From: Actinomycetota bacterium
Lineage (GTDB): Bacteria > Actinomycetota > Acidimicrobiia > Acidimicrobiales > Ilumatobacteraceae
Reading direction: 5' to 3'
Assembly (NCBI GenBank): GCA_026393475.1
Contig: JAPLAA010000091.1
Location: 1 to 55,633 of the forward strand
Length of the DNA stretch: 55,633 bases
In this document: positions 47,938 through 55,633 of the stretch, in pieces
Layout of the letters: each line of letters starts with the position of its first letter
How positions within the stretch are numbered: position 1 is the stretch's first letter
The notes under the pieces: model-generated
Databases searched by the model: none
What the model was told of the DNA's origin: nothing
What the model saw: the letters and a program-made list of their open reading frames with translations, nothing else
Translations under genes and position numbers: made by a program

Positions 47938-49152
47938 TCAGCGAGCAGCAGCCGTGTCGCGCTCGTCGATCCAGGGCAGGGGGTCCAGGCCGAGCCAGCG
48001 CCGGTAGGTGTCGTGGTAGTGGTGCAACGTCGGTTCGTTGCGGCCGAACACGACGTGGTCGAGCGCGCCAGCTGACGCGGCCGCTTGCTGCGAGGCACCC
48101 ATCACGTAGTCCTCGTCGCGGATGATCTCGGCGAAGTTGTGGGCGATGTCGGACAGGAACTCCTCGACGGCGGGGTTCAACCCGTCGAGGTCGGGCTTGA
48201 CGTAGAAGTCGATCCGGCTCAGGTGTCGGGCCGGGTCGGAGGGGTTCGGGTAGGCGCGCACGAGGAACACGCCAGCGTCGAACGGCATGACGATGGTGTT
48301 GGGGAAGATCCAGTACACCGGCAACGCCGCGACCGTGATGTCCCACTGCTCCTCCGGGAGGTGGCGCATGGTGTCGATGTTGCGTTTGCACAGGATCATC
48401 CGGTGGAGGTGATCCTGCTCGTCGTGCAACTGCACGTTGCCGTGGAAGCCGTTGAACAGCGTGTTCTTGTGCAGCGACGAGAAGTGGTACGTCTCGCCGA
48501 AGGTGTCCATCGCCAGCTTCCAGTTGCACGCCGTGTCGTACGCGTCGCGCGTCAGCGGCTGCATGCGTTCGAAGTGCCACGTGGGGAACTCCTCGTCGAA
48601 CCACGTCCCCAGGAGGTGATCGAGCAGTCGCCGACCCGGCTCGAGCGTCGCATCGGGATCGGGGTGCACGAAGAGCAGGCCGTGACGCTCTTCGGCGAGC
48701 AACGGCCGCAGCCCGTGGCACGACCGGTCGACATCGCCGAAGTGGTCGGGGCGAGGCACGCCCACCAGCTCACCGGTGCCGTCGTACACCCACGAGTGGA
48801 ACGGGCACGTGAACCGCCGCGCGTTGCCTCGCTCGGCGAGCTCGACCTTCGCACCGCGGTGGCGACAGGCGTTCACGAAGGCCCGGAACACCCCGTCGAC
48901 GTCCCGCGTCGCCAGGATCGGGAGTCCGAGGTCGTCGTTGGTGAGGAACGAGCCGGGTTCGGGCAGGTCGCGTGACAGCCCCATGCACTGCGGCACCGCT
49001 CGGAAGAACTCGCGCCGCTCCCGTTCGGCCAGTGCCGGGTCGACGTAGGAATCGGTCGGCATCCGGCGCAGACCGCCGGCGTCGACGGTGGTGCCGGCAT
49101 CGAGATGGGCGCAGAGTTGCTCGATGAGTCGGACCTGGACGTCGTGGCGCAT
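47938..49152 (-). CDS. Rieske-type ring-hydroxylating oxygenase alpha subunit
   Basis: The 404-residue product has a Rieske [2Fe-2S] site C96-x-H98 ... C116-x2-H119 (CRHRG and TCPFHSWVYDGTGEL) and a catalytic domain with the mononuclear iron region NWKLAMDTFGETYHFSSLH. This is the architecture of aromatic-ring or choline/carnitine-type oxygenases; partner reductase genes are not nearby. The ATG at 49152 is embedded next to a 20-bp palindrome, the likely TetR operator. A longer in-frame extension was rejected because it would cross the operator and antisense the regulator. Confidence 0.92.
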   Translation of the reverse strand: MRHDVQVRLIEQLCAHLDAGTTVDAGGLRRMPTDSYVDPALAERERREFFRAVPQCMGLSRDLPEPGSFLTNDDLGLPILATRDVDGVFRAFVNACRHRGAKVELAERGNARRFTCPFHSWVYDGTGELVGVPRPDHFGDVDRSCHGLRPLLAEERHGLLFVHPDPDATLEPGRRLLDHLLGTWFDEEFPTWHFERMQPLTRDAYDTACNWKLAMDTFGETYHFSSLHKNTLFNGFHGNVQLHDEQDHLHRMILCKRNIDTMRHLPEEQWDITVAALPVYWIFPNTIVMPFDAGVFLVRAYPNPSDPARHLSRIDFYVKPDLDGLNPAVEEFLSDIAHNFAEIIRDEDYVMGASQQAAASAGALDHVVFGRNEPTLHHYHDTYRRWLGLDPLPWIDERDTAAAR

Positions 49153-49172
49153 ACTTGGAGTCAACTCCAAGT
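49153..49172. promoter_or_regulatory. Palindromic operator between the Rieske oxygenase and TetR genes
   Basis: ACTTGGAGT-CA-ACTCCAAGT has perfect 9-bp arms. It touches the ATG of the oxygenase gene (49152) and lies 18 bp before the TetR start, the usual position for a TetR repressor that controls itself and its divergent neighbour. Confidence 0.85.
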
Positions 49173-49189
49173 TCGAGAGGACGTCAAGG

Positions 49190-49915
49190 GTGGATGGGCT
49201 CCTGCAGGCAAGACTCGATGCCGTGACGGGCTCGGGCGATCTCAACCGACGCGATGCCAACCGACGCGACCTCAACAAGGCACGTCGCCGCGATGCGATC
49301 CTCGACGCCGCCACCACGCTCCTTGCAGAGCGGCATTCAGACGAGGTGAGCACCGAGGAGATCGCCGCCCTCGCCGGCGTCGCCCCGGCCACGATCTACA
49401 ACCTCGTCGGCACGCGCGACGACGTGGTCCGCGCCTTGGTCGACCGGGTCATGGCCGAACTCGGCGAATCCCTCGCTGGCATCGACGCGAGCGATCCGAT
49501 CGCCGGCGCCGTGCTCGTGGTCGACCAGACCGTGGCCGCGTTCGTCGCCGACTCCAATGCGTTCCGACAGGTCGTCGCGATCGCCCAGCGCGCGGGACCG
49601 CGCCGCCCCGGCGGGGCGATGCCGTCGGATGCGCAGGTGCCGCTCATGCGTCGGGCGCAGGCGATGGGCATCCTCCGCGACGACATCGATGCGGCCGGGA
49701 TCGCTCGCCAGATCTTCGTGTCGTACACCGGAGCGATGGCACTGTGGAGCGTCGGCCGCCTCGACGACGCCGGCTTCTCGACGGCCGCCCGGCTCGGGCT
49801 CTACACAGCGCTCGCCGCGACCGCGAGCGACGCCCACCGGGACGGCTTCCTGCAGCACGTCGCAGCGCTCAGCCGTGCGCTCGAACACGACGCGTGGCAG
49901 GCCGCGGACCACTGA
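49190..49915 (+). CDS. TetR-family transcriptional regulator
   Basis: The 241-residue product has an N-terminal TetR HTH (RRDAILDAATTLLAERHSDEVSTEEIAALAGVAPATIYNLVGTRDDVVRALV) after about 30 charged residues including the repeat NRRDANRRDLN. A ligand-binding helical domain follows. The GTG start at 49190 was chosen; a GTG at 49226 would also keep the HTH. Divergent from the Rieske oxygenase gene with a palindromic operator between, it probably represses the oxygenase until the substrate or a related compound is present. Confidence 0.9.
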   Translation: MDGLLQARLDAVTGSGDLNRRDANRRDLNKARRRDAILDAATTLLAERHSDEVSTEEIAALAGVAPATIYNLVGTRDDVVRALVDRVMAELGESLAGIDASDPIAGAVLVVDQTVAAFVADSNAFRQVVAIAQRAGPRRPGGAMPSDAQVPLMRRAQAMGILRDDIDAAGIARQIFVSYTGAMALWSVGRLDDAGFSTAARLGLYTALAATASDAHRDGFLQHVAALSRALEHDAWQAADH

Positions 49916-49961
49916 CCGCCGATGGAGAGATCGACCTCCGACGACCGGATGACGTCGCGCC

Positions 49962-52106
49962 TCAGGGGAGGTAGCTGAGGACGTCGACGACGAGGTGGGT
50001 GCCGGCCATCGTGTAGATGCAGACGGTGCCGTCGGCGGCGAGGTCGGCGACCACCATGTTCGACACAGTCTGGCGAGCGGTGAAGTTGACGTGGGCGGCG
50101 TTCGGTCGGCCGGCGCTGCACGGGTAGACGGTCACGAAGCCCGCCCGGACGGGATCGGTGACGGTGACGTCGAGCACCACCGCTCCCACCCCTCGCGGGA
50201 TGCCCCCACGGCCACCGATCGGCAGTGTGGTGACCGTGTCCGCGGCGCGGGCGCCGATCGCGAACTGCAGCCCGTCGATCGTCGACAGACCGGGACCGGC
50301 ACGGCTGTCGAGTACACGGCTGGGCGGTGCGGTCGAAACGGGAGCGGGCAACGGCAGGTGGCCGCCGAGGTCGACCACCATGTCGACGGTGGCCATCGTG
50401 TACAGACACACCTTGCCGGTGCCGTCGACGCCGGTGACCACGGCATTGGTGACCGTCGCGCCGGACGAGTAGTTGAGGTTGGCCGACGTGGGGATCGGGC
50501 CGCCGCACGGGAACACGGTGACGAAGCCCGGTGCACGGGCGTCGGTGACCGTCACGCTGAGCACGACCGCGTTCACGACGCTCGGCACGCCGGCGCGGCC
50601 GGTGACCTGCAGTTCGGTGATCGAGCCCCCGACCCGGGGGCCGATGCCGTTGTCGCGACCGTCGATGGTCGACAGCCCCTCCCCCACCCGGGTCTCGAGC
50701 AGGCGGGCGGGCACGTCCGCTTCGAACGCCGCACCGAGGGGCACGTACCCGTTGACGTCGACCACGAGGTCGGTGTCGGACATCGTGAACACGCAGACGC
50801 GACCGTCCGCTCCCGGCTCGACGATCACCGCCGTCGAGACCGTGCTACCGCGCGGATGGTTGAGCTGCGCGGCGTTGGGCTGCGCGGAGCCACACGGATA
50901 GGCGGTGACGAACCCGGCTCGCAACGGATCGATCGCGGTGATGTTGAGCGACACCGCGGCGACCGTGCTCGGGATGCCGGCACGACCGGTGACCTGGACG
51001 CCGCTCACCGATCCCTCGCCCCGACGACCGACGCCGGCCTGGACACCATCGACGGTGCCGAGTCCGTCGCCGGTGCGCGTCTCCAGCAAGCGTGCGGGGC
51101 CGACGCCGGTGAAACTCGATCGGCCGGACCCCTCCTGGACCGCAGGCGCCCACGTGGTGGGCGCGCCGGCACCGTCGACGAGCGACGTCGGCCCGAACGT
51201 GGAGCTGCCGTACACGCGCTGGCCGCCGAAGACGAGGAACTTGTCGCACCCCGCCGACCGCAGCGCCGCCATGTCGGCACGGATCTTGTCGGGGCTGGGC
51301 ACGAAACTGAAGTGGTCGAACGCGTTGACGCCGCACATCAACGTGGCCTCGTTGGCGTGGGCCCTGGCGATCGACGCGCCGAGGTCGTCCGCGTACCACG
51401 CGAACGACAGCAGCTGGTCGTTGCCGGGGAGATCGGCGAGCGCCTCGTCGGTCGCCCACGGGAGATGGTTCGTGTACGGAGGGATGCCCGACACCGGCGT
51501 GACCTCGGTACGCACGCGGTTCCAGCGTTGGATCAGCAGCGGCCACTCGGTGCCGGCGGGGTCGAACTCGTCGCCGAGGTCCCACGCTGCGATGTGCTGG
51601 TACACCGGTGCCCAGAACTGGGTGGCGTCGGCCCGGACGGCAGCGTTGGCCGACCACAGGCGAGAGTCGTACACCACCGTCTTCATGCCGGCCGCGGCGT
51701 TGATGTCGACGAGCCGCCGGTACTGGTCGGGCGACACGTACCGGTTGGCCGTGAACGCCGGGGTGTAGTCGGGGGTGGGCACGTTGCAGGGCCCGAACGT
51801 CGCGTCGATCCCGGCGATCTGCGCCATCGATCGGGCCGCGGTCGCCGCGGTCGGATCGTCGGGGTGCACCCCGCACCACGCCCACGTGTCGAGCGGGGTG
51901 AGCGTCGTGTCTCCCGGCGCCGCCGACACCGACGGTGCGGCGAGCTGCGTGAGCCCCGGCACGCCGGGCAGCGCCGTGGACACCGCGCCGAGGGCCATGG
52001 CGAAGCCGACCAGACGGACGAACCTGGATCCGGCTGTCGAGCTGGCGGTGGAACTCGCTGTCGAGCTGACTGTCGAGCTGACTGTGGAACTGGAGGGTGT
52101 GTGCAC
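49962..52106 (-). CDS. Secreted protein: TIM-barrel-like domain plus three 129-residue repeats
   Basis: The 714-residue product starts with a Ser/Thr-rich tail (SSTVSSTVSSTASSTASSTA), then a signal-peptide-like segment (about 28-63, ending SVSAAPG). The next domain (about 70-330) resembles glycoside-hydrolase-type barrels by segments such as IAAWDLGDEFDP and LLSFAWYADD. Three repeats follow (about 336-456, 465-585, 596-714). Each starts PARLLETR.GDGL and ends LVVDV/LGGYLP-like, and each has two cysteines exactly 33 residues apart (405/438, 534/567, 663/696) at an exact 129-residue period. The repeats are probably extracellular beta-domains with a disulfide. Function (wall binding or adhesion) is inferred only. 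Confidence 0.8.
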   Translation of the reverse strand: MHTPSSSTVSSTVSSTASSTASSTAGSRFVRLVGFAMALGAVSTALPGVPGLTQLAAPSVSAAPGDTTLTPLDTWAWCGVHPDDPTAATAARSMAQIAGIDATFGPCNVPTPDYTPAFTANRYVSPDQYRRLVDINAAAGMKTVVYDSRLWSANAAVRADATQFWAPVYQHIAAWDLGDEFDPAGTEWPLLIQRWNRVRTEVTPVSGIPPYTNHLPWATDEALADLPGNDQLLSFAWYADDLGASIARAHANEATLMCGVNAFDHFSFVPSPDKIRADMAALRSAGCDKFLVFGGQRVYGSSTFGPTSLVDGAGAPTTWAPAVQEGSGRSSFTGVGPARLLETRTGDGLGTVDGVQAGVGRRGEGSVSGVQVTGRAGIPSTVAAVSLNITAIDPLRAGFVTAYPCGSAQPNAAQLNHPRGSTVSTAVIVEPGADGRVCVFTMSDTDLVVDVNGYVPLGAAFEADVPARLLETRVGEGLSTIDGRDNGIGPRVGGSITELQVTGRAGVPSVVNAVVLSVTVTDARAPGFVTVFPCGGPIPTSANLNYSSGATVTNAVVTGVDGTGKVCLYTMATVDMVVDLGGHLPLPAPVSTAPPSRVLDSRAGPGLSTIDGLQFAIGARAADTVTTLPIGGRGGIPRGVGAVVLDVTVTDPVRAGFVTVYPCSAGRPNAAHVNFTARQTVSNMVVADLAADGTVCIYTMAGTHLVVDVLSYLP
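52020..52095. repeat. Degenerate 12-15-bp repeats encoding the Ser/Thr tail
   Basis: Units such as GTCGAGCTGACT recur head-to-tail and encode (S-S-T-V/A)n at the start of the secreted protein. In-frame length change is likely. Confidence 0.75.
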
Positions 52107-52469
52107 GCCTCAGGCCTCCCGGGCTGGTGGGGGGATCGGAGGGCCGCACGCAGGGTCCCGCCACAGGCCGGATCGGAACCTGATCAGGCCTGGAACGGGA
52201 CTGGACGTACGGCTCCTACCTTCGAGGTACCGAAGTGGAACGAGGGAGTCCGCCGGAGCACAGCCTAGGCGTGACGGCGGCCTCGCGCCCCGCGGCCCGG
52301 CACCCGACGAGGGATATCCGCCACGCTGCGTGGCGAACCTGATCCGCCCCAGACGGGGCATTGCGTTCAAGCAGCAGCTTCACCGTGCCGACAACACCAT
52401 CGGCACACCCCCGGCCACGACATCTCCGACACCCCCGACACCCAGACACGCGACACCGAGCACTCACCC
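52107..52469. other. Divergent promoter region with hairpins and a GATCGGAACCTGA motif
   Basis: These 363 bp separate the secreted protein from the GGDEF-EAL gene. I see no gene. They contain GATCGGAACCTGA (52171-52183; its complement resembles the cheA leader motif), a partial copy GAACCTGATC near 52334, and two small hairpins (CGCCAC-GCTGC-GTGGCG and GCCCC-AGAC-GGGGC, about 52320-52360) in the leader of the plus-strand gene. Confidence 0.5.
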
Positions 52470-54917
52470 ATGTCCCCACGGCCCCGACGCGGCACGAACC
52501 CCACGGCACCGGCCGACCGCGCCGCGCCCGCGACACGTCGGGCACCTCGACGCCGCTCGGGCACGGTGGCCGACCGTCGTCGGCGATCCGGTGACGCACT
52601 CGCGCTGCCGACCCGACGGGCGACGTTGCTGTTGCGCGGCCTGTTCCTCGTCGCCGCCGGAGCCGTCGTCGCGGCGACGATGACCATGGTCGACGAGCCG
52701 ACGCGGGCGTCGCGCAGCCTCCACCCGATCGACCTCCTCGCCGCCACCTTGCCGGTGGTGCTCGTCCTCGTCGCGGCGCGGGCCGACCGCCATCGTCGGC
52801 GCACCTGGTCGCTGCTGGCGGGGGCGCTCGGACTGTTCGCGCTCTCGATCGCCTCCGTGTTCCAGCTCGACTCGCTCAGCACACCTCGCCCGTCCGACTT
52901 CGTCCGCCTCACCGGGATCGCCGCACTCGTCGCGGCAGCAGCCCTGATCACCCGCAACGTGAACCCGGCATCGCTGCGCAGCGACCGCCTCGACGGGATG
53001 ATCCTCGTGCTCGGCGCCGGTGCTGCCGGAGCGATGCTGTGGGCGGGATCGTTCGCCGGGCTCACCGACGGCACCGCTGACGCGTACGAGGTCCGGATCG
53101 CGTTCGTCGCCCTCCTGCTCGACCTGGTGCTCGCCGTCGTGGTCGCCGCGGCCTGGTCGGCGATGCGCTACCGGCCGAGCGCCGCGGTCGTCGCCCTCAC
53201 GGTCGCTGCCGGGCTGCTCGTCGCCGGCGACATCGGCCAACTCCGGTGGGCGGCCGCGATCGCGGACGGCGGCCCGATCATGGGCGCCCTCCCCCGGTGG
53301 ACCCAGCACGTACGGCTCGTCGCTGCGCTGGCCGTGGCGCTCGCGGCCTGGCTGCCGCGCACGAACCGGCGCCAGGGTGCCGAACGGCCTGCCCAGCTCA
53401 CGGTCATCCCGGTCGTGTTCAGCCTGATGGCGCTCGGCATCCTGGGTGCCGGCATCGTCGACGACGTCGACCTGGTGGCGTCGCTGCTCGCGCTCACCGC
53501 TGTCGCCGCCGTGATCCTGCGCACCGCGATCACGGTGCACGAACTGCACACCGGCAGTGAGAGCTACCGGCTGGCGCGCACCGACGAGCTCACCTCGCTC
53601 ACCAACCGACGCGGGTTCCTGGAAGGACTCGACCGTTTGATCGAGGTGGCCCCGGGCACCGTGGCCGTGATGATCATCGACCTCAACGGCTTCAAGGAGG
53701 TCAACGACTCGCTCGGTCACCATGCGGGCGACGAGCTGCTCCGACTGGTCGCCGATCGTTTCCGGCCGGTCGTCGGCGACGCAGGCCTGCTCGCCCGGCT
53801 CGGCGGCGACGAGTTCGGCGTGGTGATCATGGCGCCCGACGACCAGGCGGCGCTCGACGGTGCCGAGTTGCTCCAGCGGTCGCTCGACGAGGCCTTCGTC
53901 GTCGACGAGATCAACGTCCGCGTCGGCGCGGCGATCGGCGTGGCCCTGTACCCCGGCCACAGCCGCACCCGTTCGGGCGTGCTGCGGAGCGCAGACGTCG
54001 CGATGTACGACGCGAAGCACCGGCGCACGGGCGTCGAGATGTACCACCCGGCGAGCGACTTCCAGACCCGGGAGAAGCTGCAGCTTCTCGAGGACCTGCG
54101 CGATGCGATCGAGCACCGCGGCCTGTCGCTGTACTACCAGCCCAAAGTCGGCCTGCGCGACGGCCGGATCACGAGCTCGGAGGCCCTGGTGCGCTGGCAG
54201 CACCCGACACGTGGCCTGTTGCTCCCCGATGAGTTCGTGCCGGTCGCCGAGCGGGCCGGACTGGTGCCCGGCCTCACCCGCGCCGTGCTGGCGCAGGCGA
54301 TCTCGTTCCACGCCGAGCGCTGCCCGCACGTGGGTGTGAGCGTCAACATCTCCCATCGCGACGTGGTGGACGACAACCTCGCCGAATACATCGCCGATCT
54401 GCTGCGCATCTACGGCTACCCGGCCGAGAAGCTGACGCTCGAGATCACCGAGACCGAGCTCGCCCACGACCCCGACCGTGCGTCACGGTCGATCGCGAAC
54501 CTGCGGGCGGCCGGCATGCGCATCTCGATCGACGACTTCGGCGTCGGCTACTCGTCGATGGCACGCCTGCTCGACCTCGAGGTCGACGAGGTGAAGATCG
54601 ACAAGTCGTTCGTGTTCGCGATCGGGGCCGATGCCCGAGCGATCGCGATCATCCGCTCGACGGTCGAACTCGCCGCTGCGCTCGGGTTGCAGGTGGTGGC
54701 CGAGGGGATCGAGAACGCGAGGGTGTTGGCGCAGGTGCAGGCCGCCGGCGTCGACGTCGGCCAGGGGTACGTGATCACCCGGCCGTTGGCGGGCATGGAC
54801 TACCTGGCGTTCCTCACGTCGCGCACCAAGGGTGGCGCCGAGGCGCCGAGCACACCGGCGGTGGCGCCGAAGCTGCCGACCCGATCGCGGCCGCTCGCCC
54901 CACCGTCCGTCGGCTGA
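52470..54917 (+). CDS. Membrane-bound GGDEF-EAL protein (cyclic-di-GMP turnover)
   Basis: The 815-residue product has a basic, Arg-rich N-terminus, about nine or ten membrane segments (about 52-355), a GGDEF domain (about 365-525) with intact GGDEF (445-449), and an EAL domain (about 540-800). The EAL domain retains E571-A-L, N627, E658, D688-D689 in DDFGVGYSS, K709 and VVAEGIEN. Both catalytic centres look intact. The inhibitory RxxD I-site upstream of GGDEF is absent (GDAG in its place), so feedback inhibition is not expected. It can make or break cyclic-di-GMP in response to a membrane signal. It is the only such enzyme in the window. Confidence 0.92.
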   Translation: MSPRPRRGTNPTAPADRAAPATRRAPRRRSGTVADRRRRSGDALALPTRRATLLLRGLFLVAAGAVVAATMTMVDEPTRASRSLHPIDLLAATLPVVLVLVAARADRHRRRTWSLLAGALGLFALSIASVFQLDSLSTPRPSDFVRLTGIAALVAAAALITRNVNPASLRSDRLDGMILVLGAGAAGAMLWAGSFAGLTDGTADAYEVRIAFVALLLDLVLAVVVAAAWSAMRYRPSAAVVALTVAAGLLVAGDIGQLRWAAAIADGGPIMGALPRWTQHVRLVAALAVALAAWLPRTNRRQGAERPAQLTVIPVVFSLMALGILGAGIVDDVDLVASLLALTAVAAVILRTAITVHELHTGSESYRLARTDELTSLTNRRGFLEGLDRLIEVAPGTVAVMIIDLNGFKEVNDSLGHHAGDELLRLVADRFRPVVGDAGLLARLGGDEFGVVIMAPDDQAALDGAELLQRSLDEAFVVDEINVRVGAAIGVALYPGHSRTRSGVLRSADVAMYDAKHRRTGVEMYHPASDFQTREKLQLLEDLRDAIEHRGLSLYYQPKVGLRDGRITSSEALVRWQHPTRGLLLPDEFVPVAERAGLVPGLTRAVLAQAISFHAERCPHVGVSVNISHRDVVDDNLAEYIADLLRIYGYPAEKLTLEITETELAHDPDRASRSIANLRAAGMRISIDDFGVGYSSMARLLDLEVDEVKIDKSFVFAIGADARAIAIIRSTVELAAALGLQVVAEGIENARVLAQVQAAGVDVGQGYVITRPLAGMDYLAFLTSRTKGGAEAPSTPAVAPKLPTRSRPLAPPSVG

Positions 54918-54930
54918 GCCGAGCAGCGGG

Positions 54931-55633
54931 TCAGACCCTGGTCAGCGCGAGCGTGGCCCGGGCGAAGCCACCGTTCTCGTAGAACTCCATGATCACCGTG
55001 TGCGTGCCGGCCGCCAGTGTCACCGTGGCCGACGACGTCCCGTACGCCCGGTCGCGCCAGGCGTCGATCACGAGCCGGCCGTCGATCCAGACCCGCACGC
55101 CGTCGTCACTGCCGGCGACCACGTTGTAGGTGCCGCCGGCCCAGGTCCACGTGCGCGTCCACCGGACCGAGAAGGTGTCGTTGCCGACCTTCGAGTCGGG
55201 CGTGCCGTTGCCCCAGTCCTTGTCGAGGTTGGTCTGGTTGCTGCAGTCGATGAGCGAGCCGCTCAGGCTGATGCCGTCGTAGATCTCCATCGTCCACTTG
55301 TCCGGATCCTGCTTGGGGCACGATGCAGGGATGAGCGGCGACCACGTCAGCGTCGCTGCGGCATCGCCGTAGTTCTCGTAGATCTCGTACACGATGGTGT
55401 GGTTACCCGCCGTGAGGTCAACGGTGGTGGAGTACGTCGTGTAGCTCTGGTCGACCCAGGCATCGAGCACGAGCTTGCCGTCGATGTACAGCCGGAGTCC
55501 GTCGTCGGCTCCCGCCGTGAACCGGTACGTGCCGGCCGTGAAGTTCACCGTGCGGGTCCATCGGGCCGTGAAACGGTCCGCGACGACCGACGGGTCCGGC
55601 GTGCCGGAGGCCCAGGCGAAGTCGATCGTGGCG
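54931..55633 (-). CDS. PA14-like surface protein, C-terminal part (continues beyond the window)
   Basis: The frame is open to the right edge, so the N-terminus is missing. The visible 234 residues hold parts of two PA14-like beta domains: DRFTARWTRTVNFTAGTYRF with DDGLRLYIDGKLVLDAW, and DTFSVRWTRTWTWAGGTYNV with DDGVRVWIDGRLVIDAW. Each is followed by a GxHTIVYEIYEN or GTHTVIMEFYEN strand. Two cysteines in the linker (ASCPKQ and DCSNQ) may pair. PA14 domains bind carbohydrates or act as structural modules in surface proteins. The protein ends directly after the second domain (ALTRV), 13 bp from the convergent GGDEF-EAL gene. Confidence 0.8.
   Translation of the reverse strand, partial: ATIDFAWASGTPDPSVVADRFTARWTRTVNFTAGTYRFTAGADDGLRLYIDGKLVLDAWVDQSYTTYSTTVDLTAGNHTIVYEIYENYGDAAATLTWSPLIPASCPKQDPDKWTMEIYDGISLSGSLIDCSNQTNLDKDWGNGTPDSKVGNDTFSVRWTRTWTWAGGTYNVVAGSDDGVRVWIDGRLVIDAWRDRAYGTSSATVTLAAGTHTVIMEFYENGGFARATLALTRV

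Noticed and set aside
49995..52268. Open frame of about 750 codons antisense to the secreted-repeat gene
   Set aside because: Shadow frame; the sense strand has a signal peptide and exact protein repeats.

Overview
This is a high-GC, densely coded chromosomal window of about 55.6 kb from an actinobacterium. The lepA / rpsT-holA-comEC-comEA neighbourhood, a UvrD2-type helicase with an HRDC domain, a DUF222/HNH (13E12-type) protein, F420-type oxidoreductase families and repeat-rich secreted proteins point to Actinobacteria. Overall style suggests an Acidimicrobiia (Ilumatobacter-like) organism; that is inference, since no rRNA gene is present. I see no tRNA, CRISPR array, integrase or intact insertion sequence.

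Layout. 1-8.5 kb: an HNH gene broken by a 17-bp tandem duplication, then translation and competence genes (lepA, rpsT, holA, comEC without a metallo-beta-lactamase domain, comEA) and a thioredoxin-TPR protein. 8.5-19 kb: an APH-like kinase, a PAC2 protein, a SoxR regulator divergent from a probable target with a good SoxR-type promoter, a LysR regulator, an ECF sigma factor coupled to a membrane-anchored propeller-like protein, an LLM oxidoreductase and an EamA transporter. 19-32.8 kb: uvrD2, a repeat-bearing convergent gap, an HDAC-like deacetylase, hisC, a fatty-acyl-AMP ligase, leuS, a TlpA-like thioredoxin, an ACC deaminase next to an Fe(II) oxygenase, and an MtfA-like protease. 33-40.3 kb: an overlapping cheA-mcp-mcp-cheW operon. 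40.3-49.9 kb: an SDR, a sulfonate/taurine-type ABC transporter, an Rrf2 regulator with a PIG-L deacetylase, a CoA-binding protein, an O-acetylhomoserine sulfhydrylase, and a Rieske oxygenase with a divergent TetR regulator and a clear palindromic operator. 50-55.6 kb: a secreted TIM-barrel-like protein with three 129-residue repeats, a GGDEF-EAL membrane protein and a PA14-like surface protein running off the right edge.

The most interesting items are: (i) the CheA kinase has no recognisable CheY-binding P2 domain and instead carries a tandem pair of motifs matching the MshEN cyclic-di-GMP receptor signature, in an operon with no cheY, cheB or cheR; (ii) many genes carry a TANNNT hexamer only 6-11 nt before the start codon, as expected for widespread leaderless transcription; (iii) a SoxR box with the diagnostic 19-bp spacer drives an uncharacterised gene next to soxR; (iv) the HNH gene is frameshifted by a tandem duplication whose loss would restore it.
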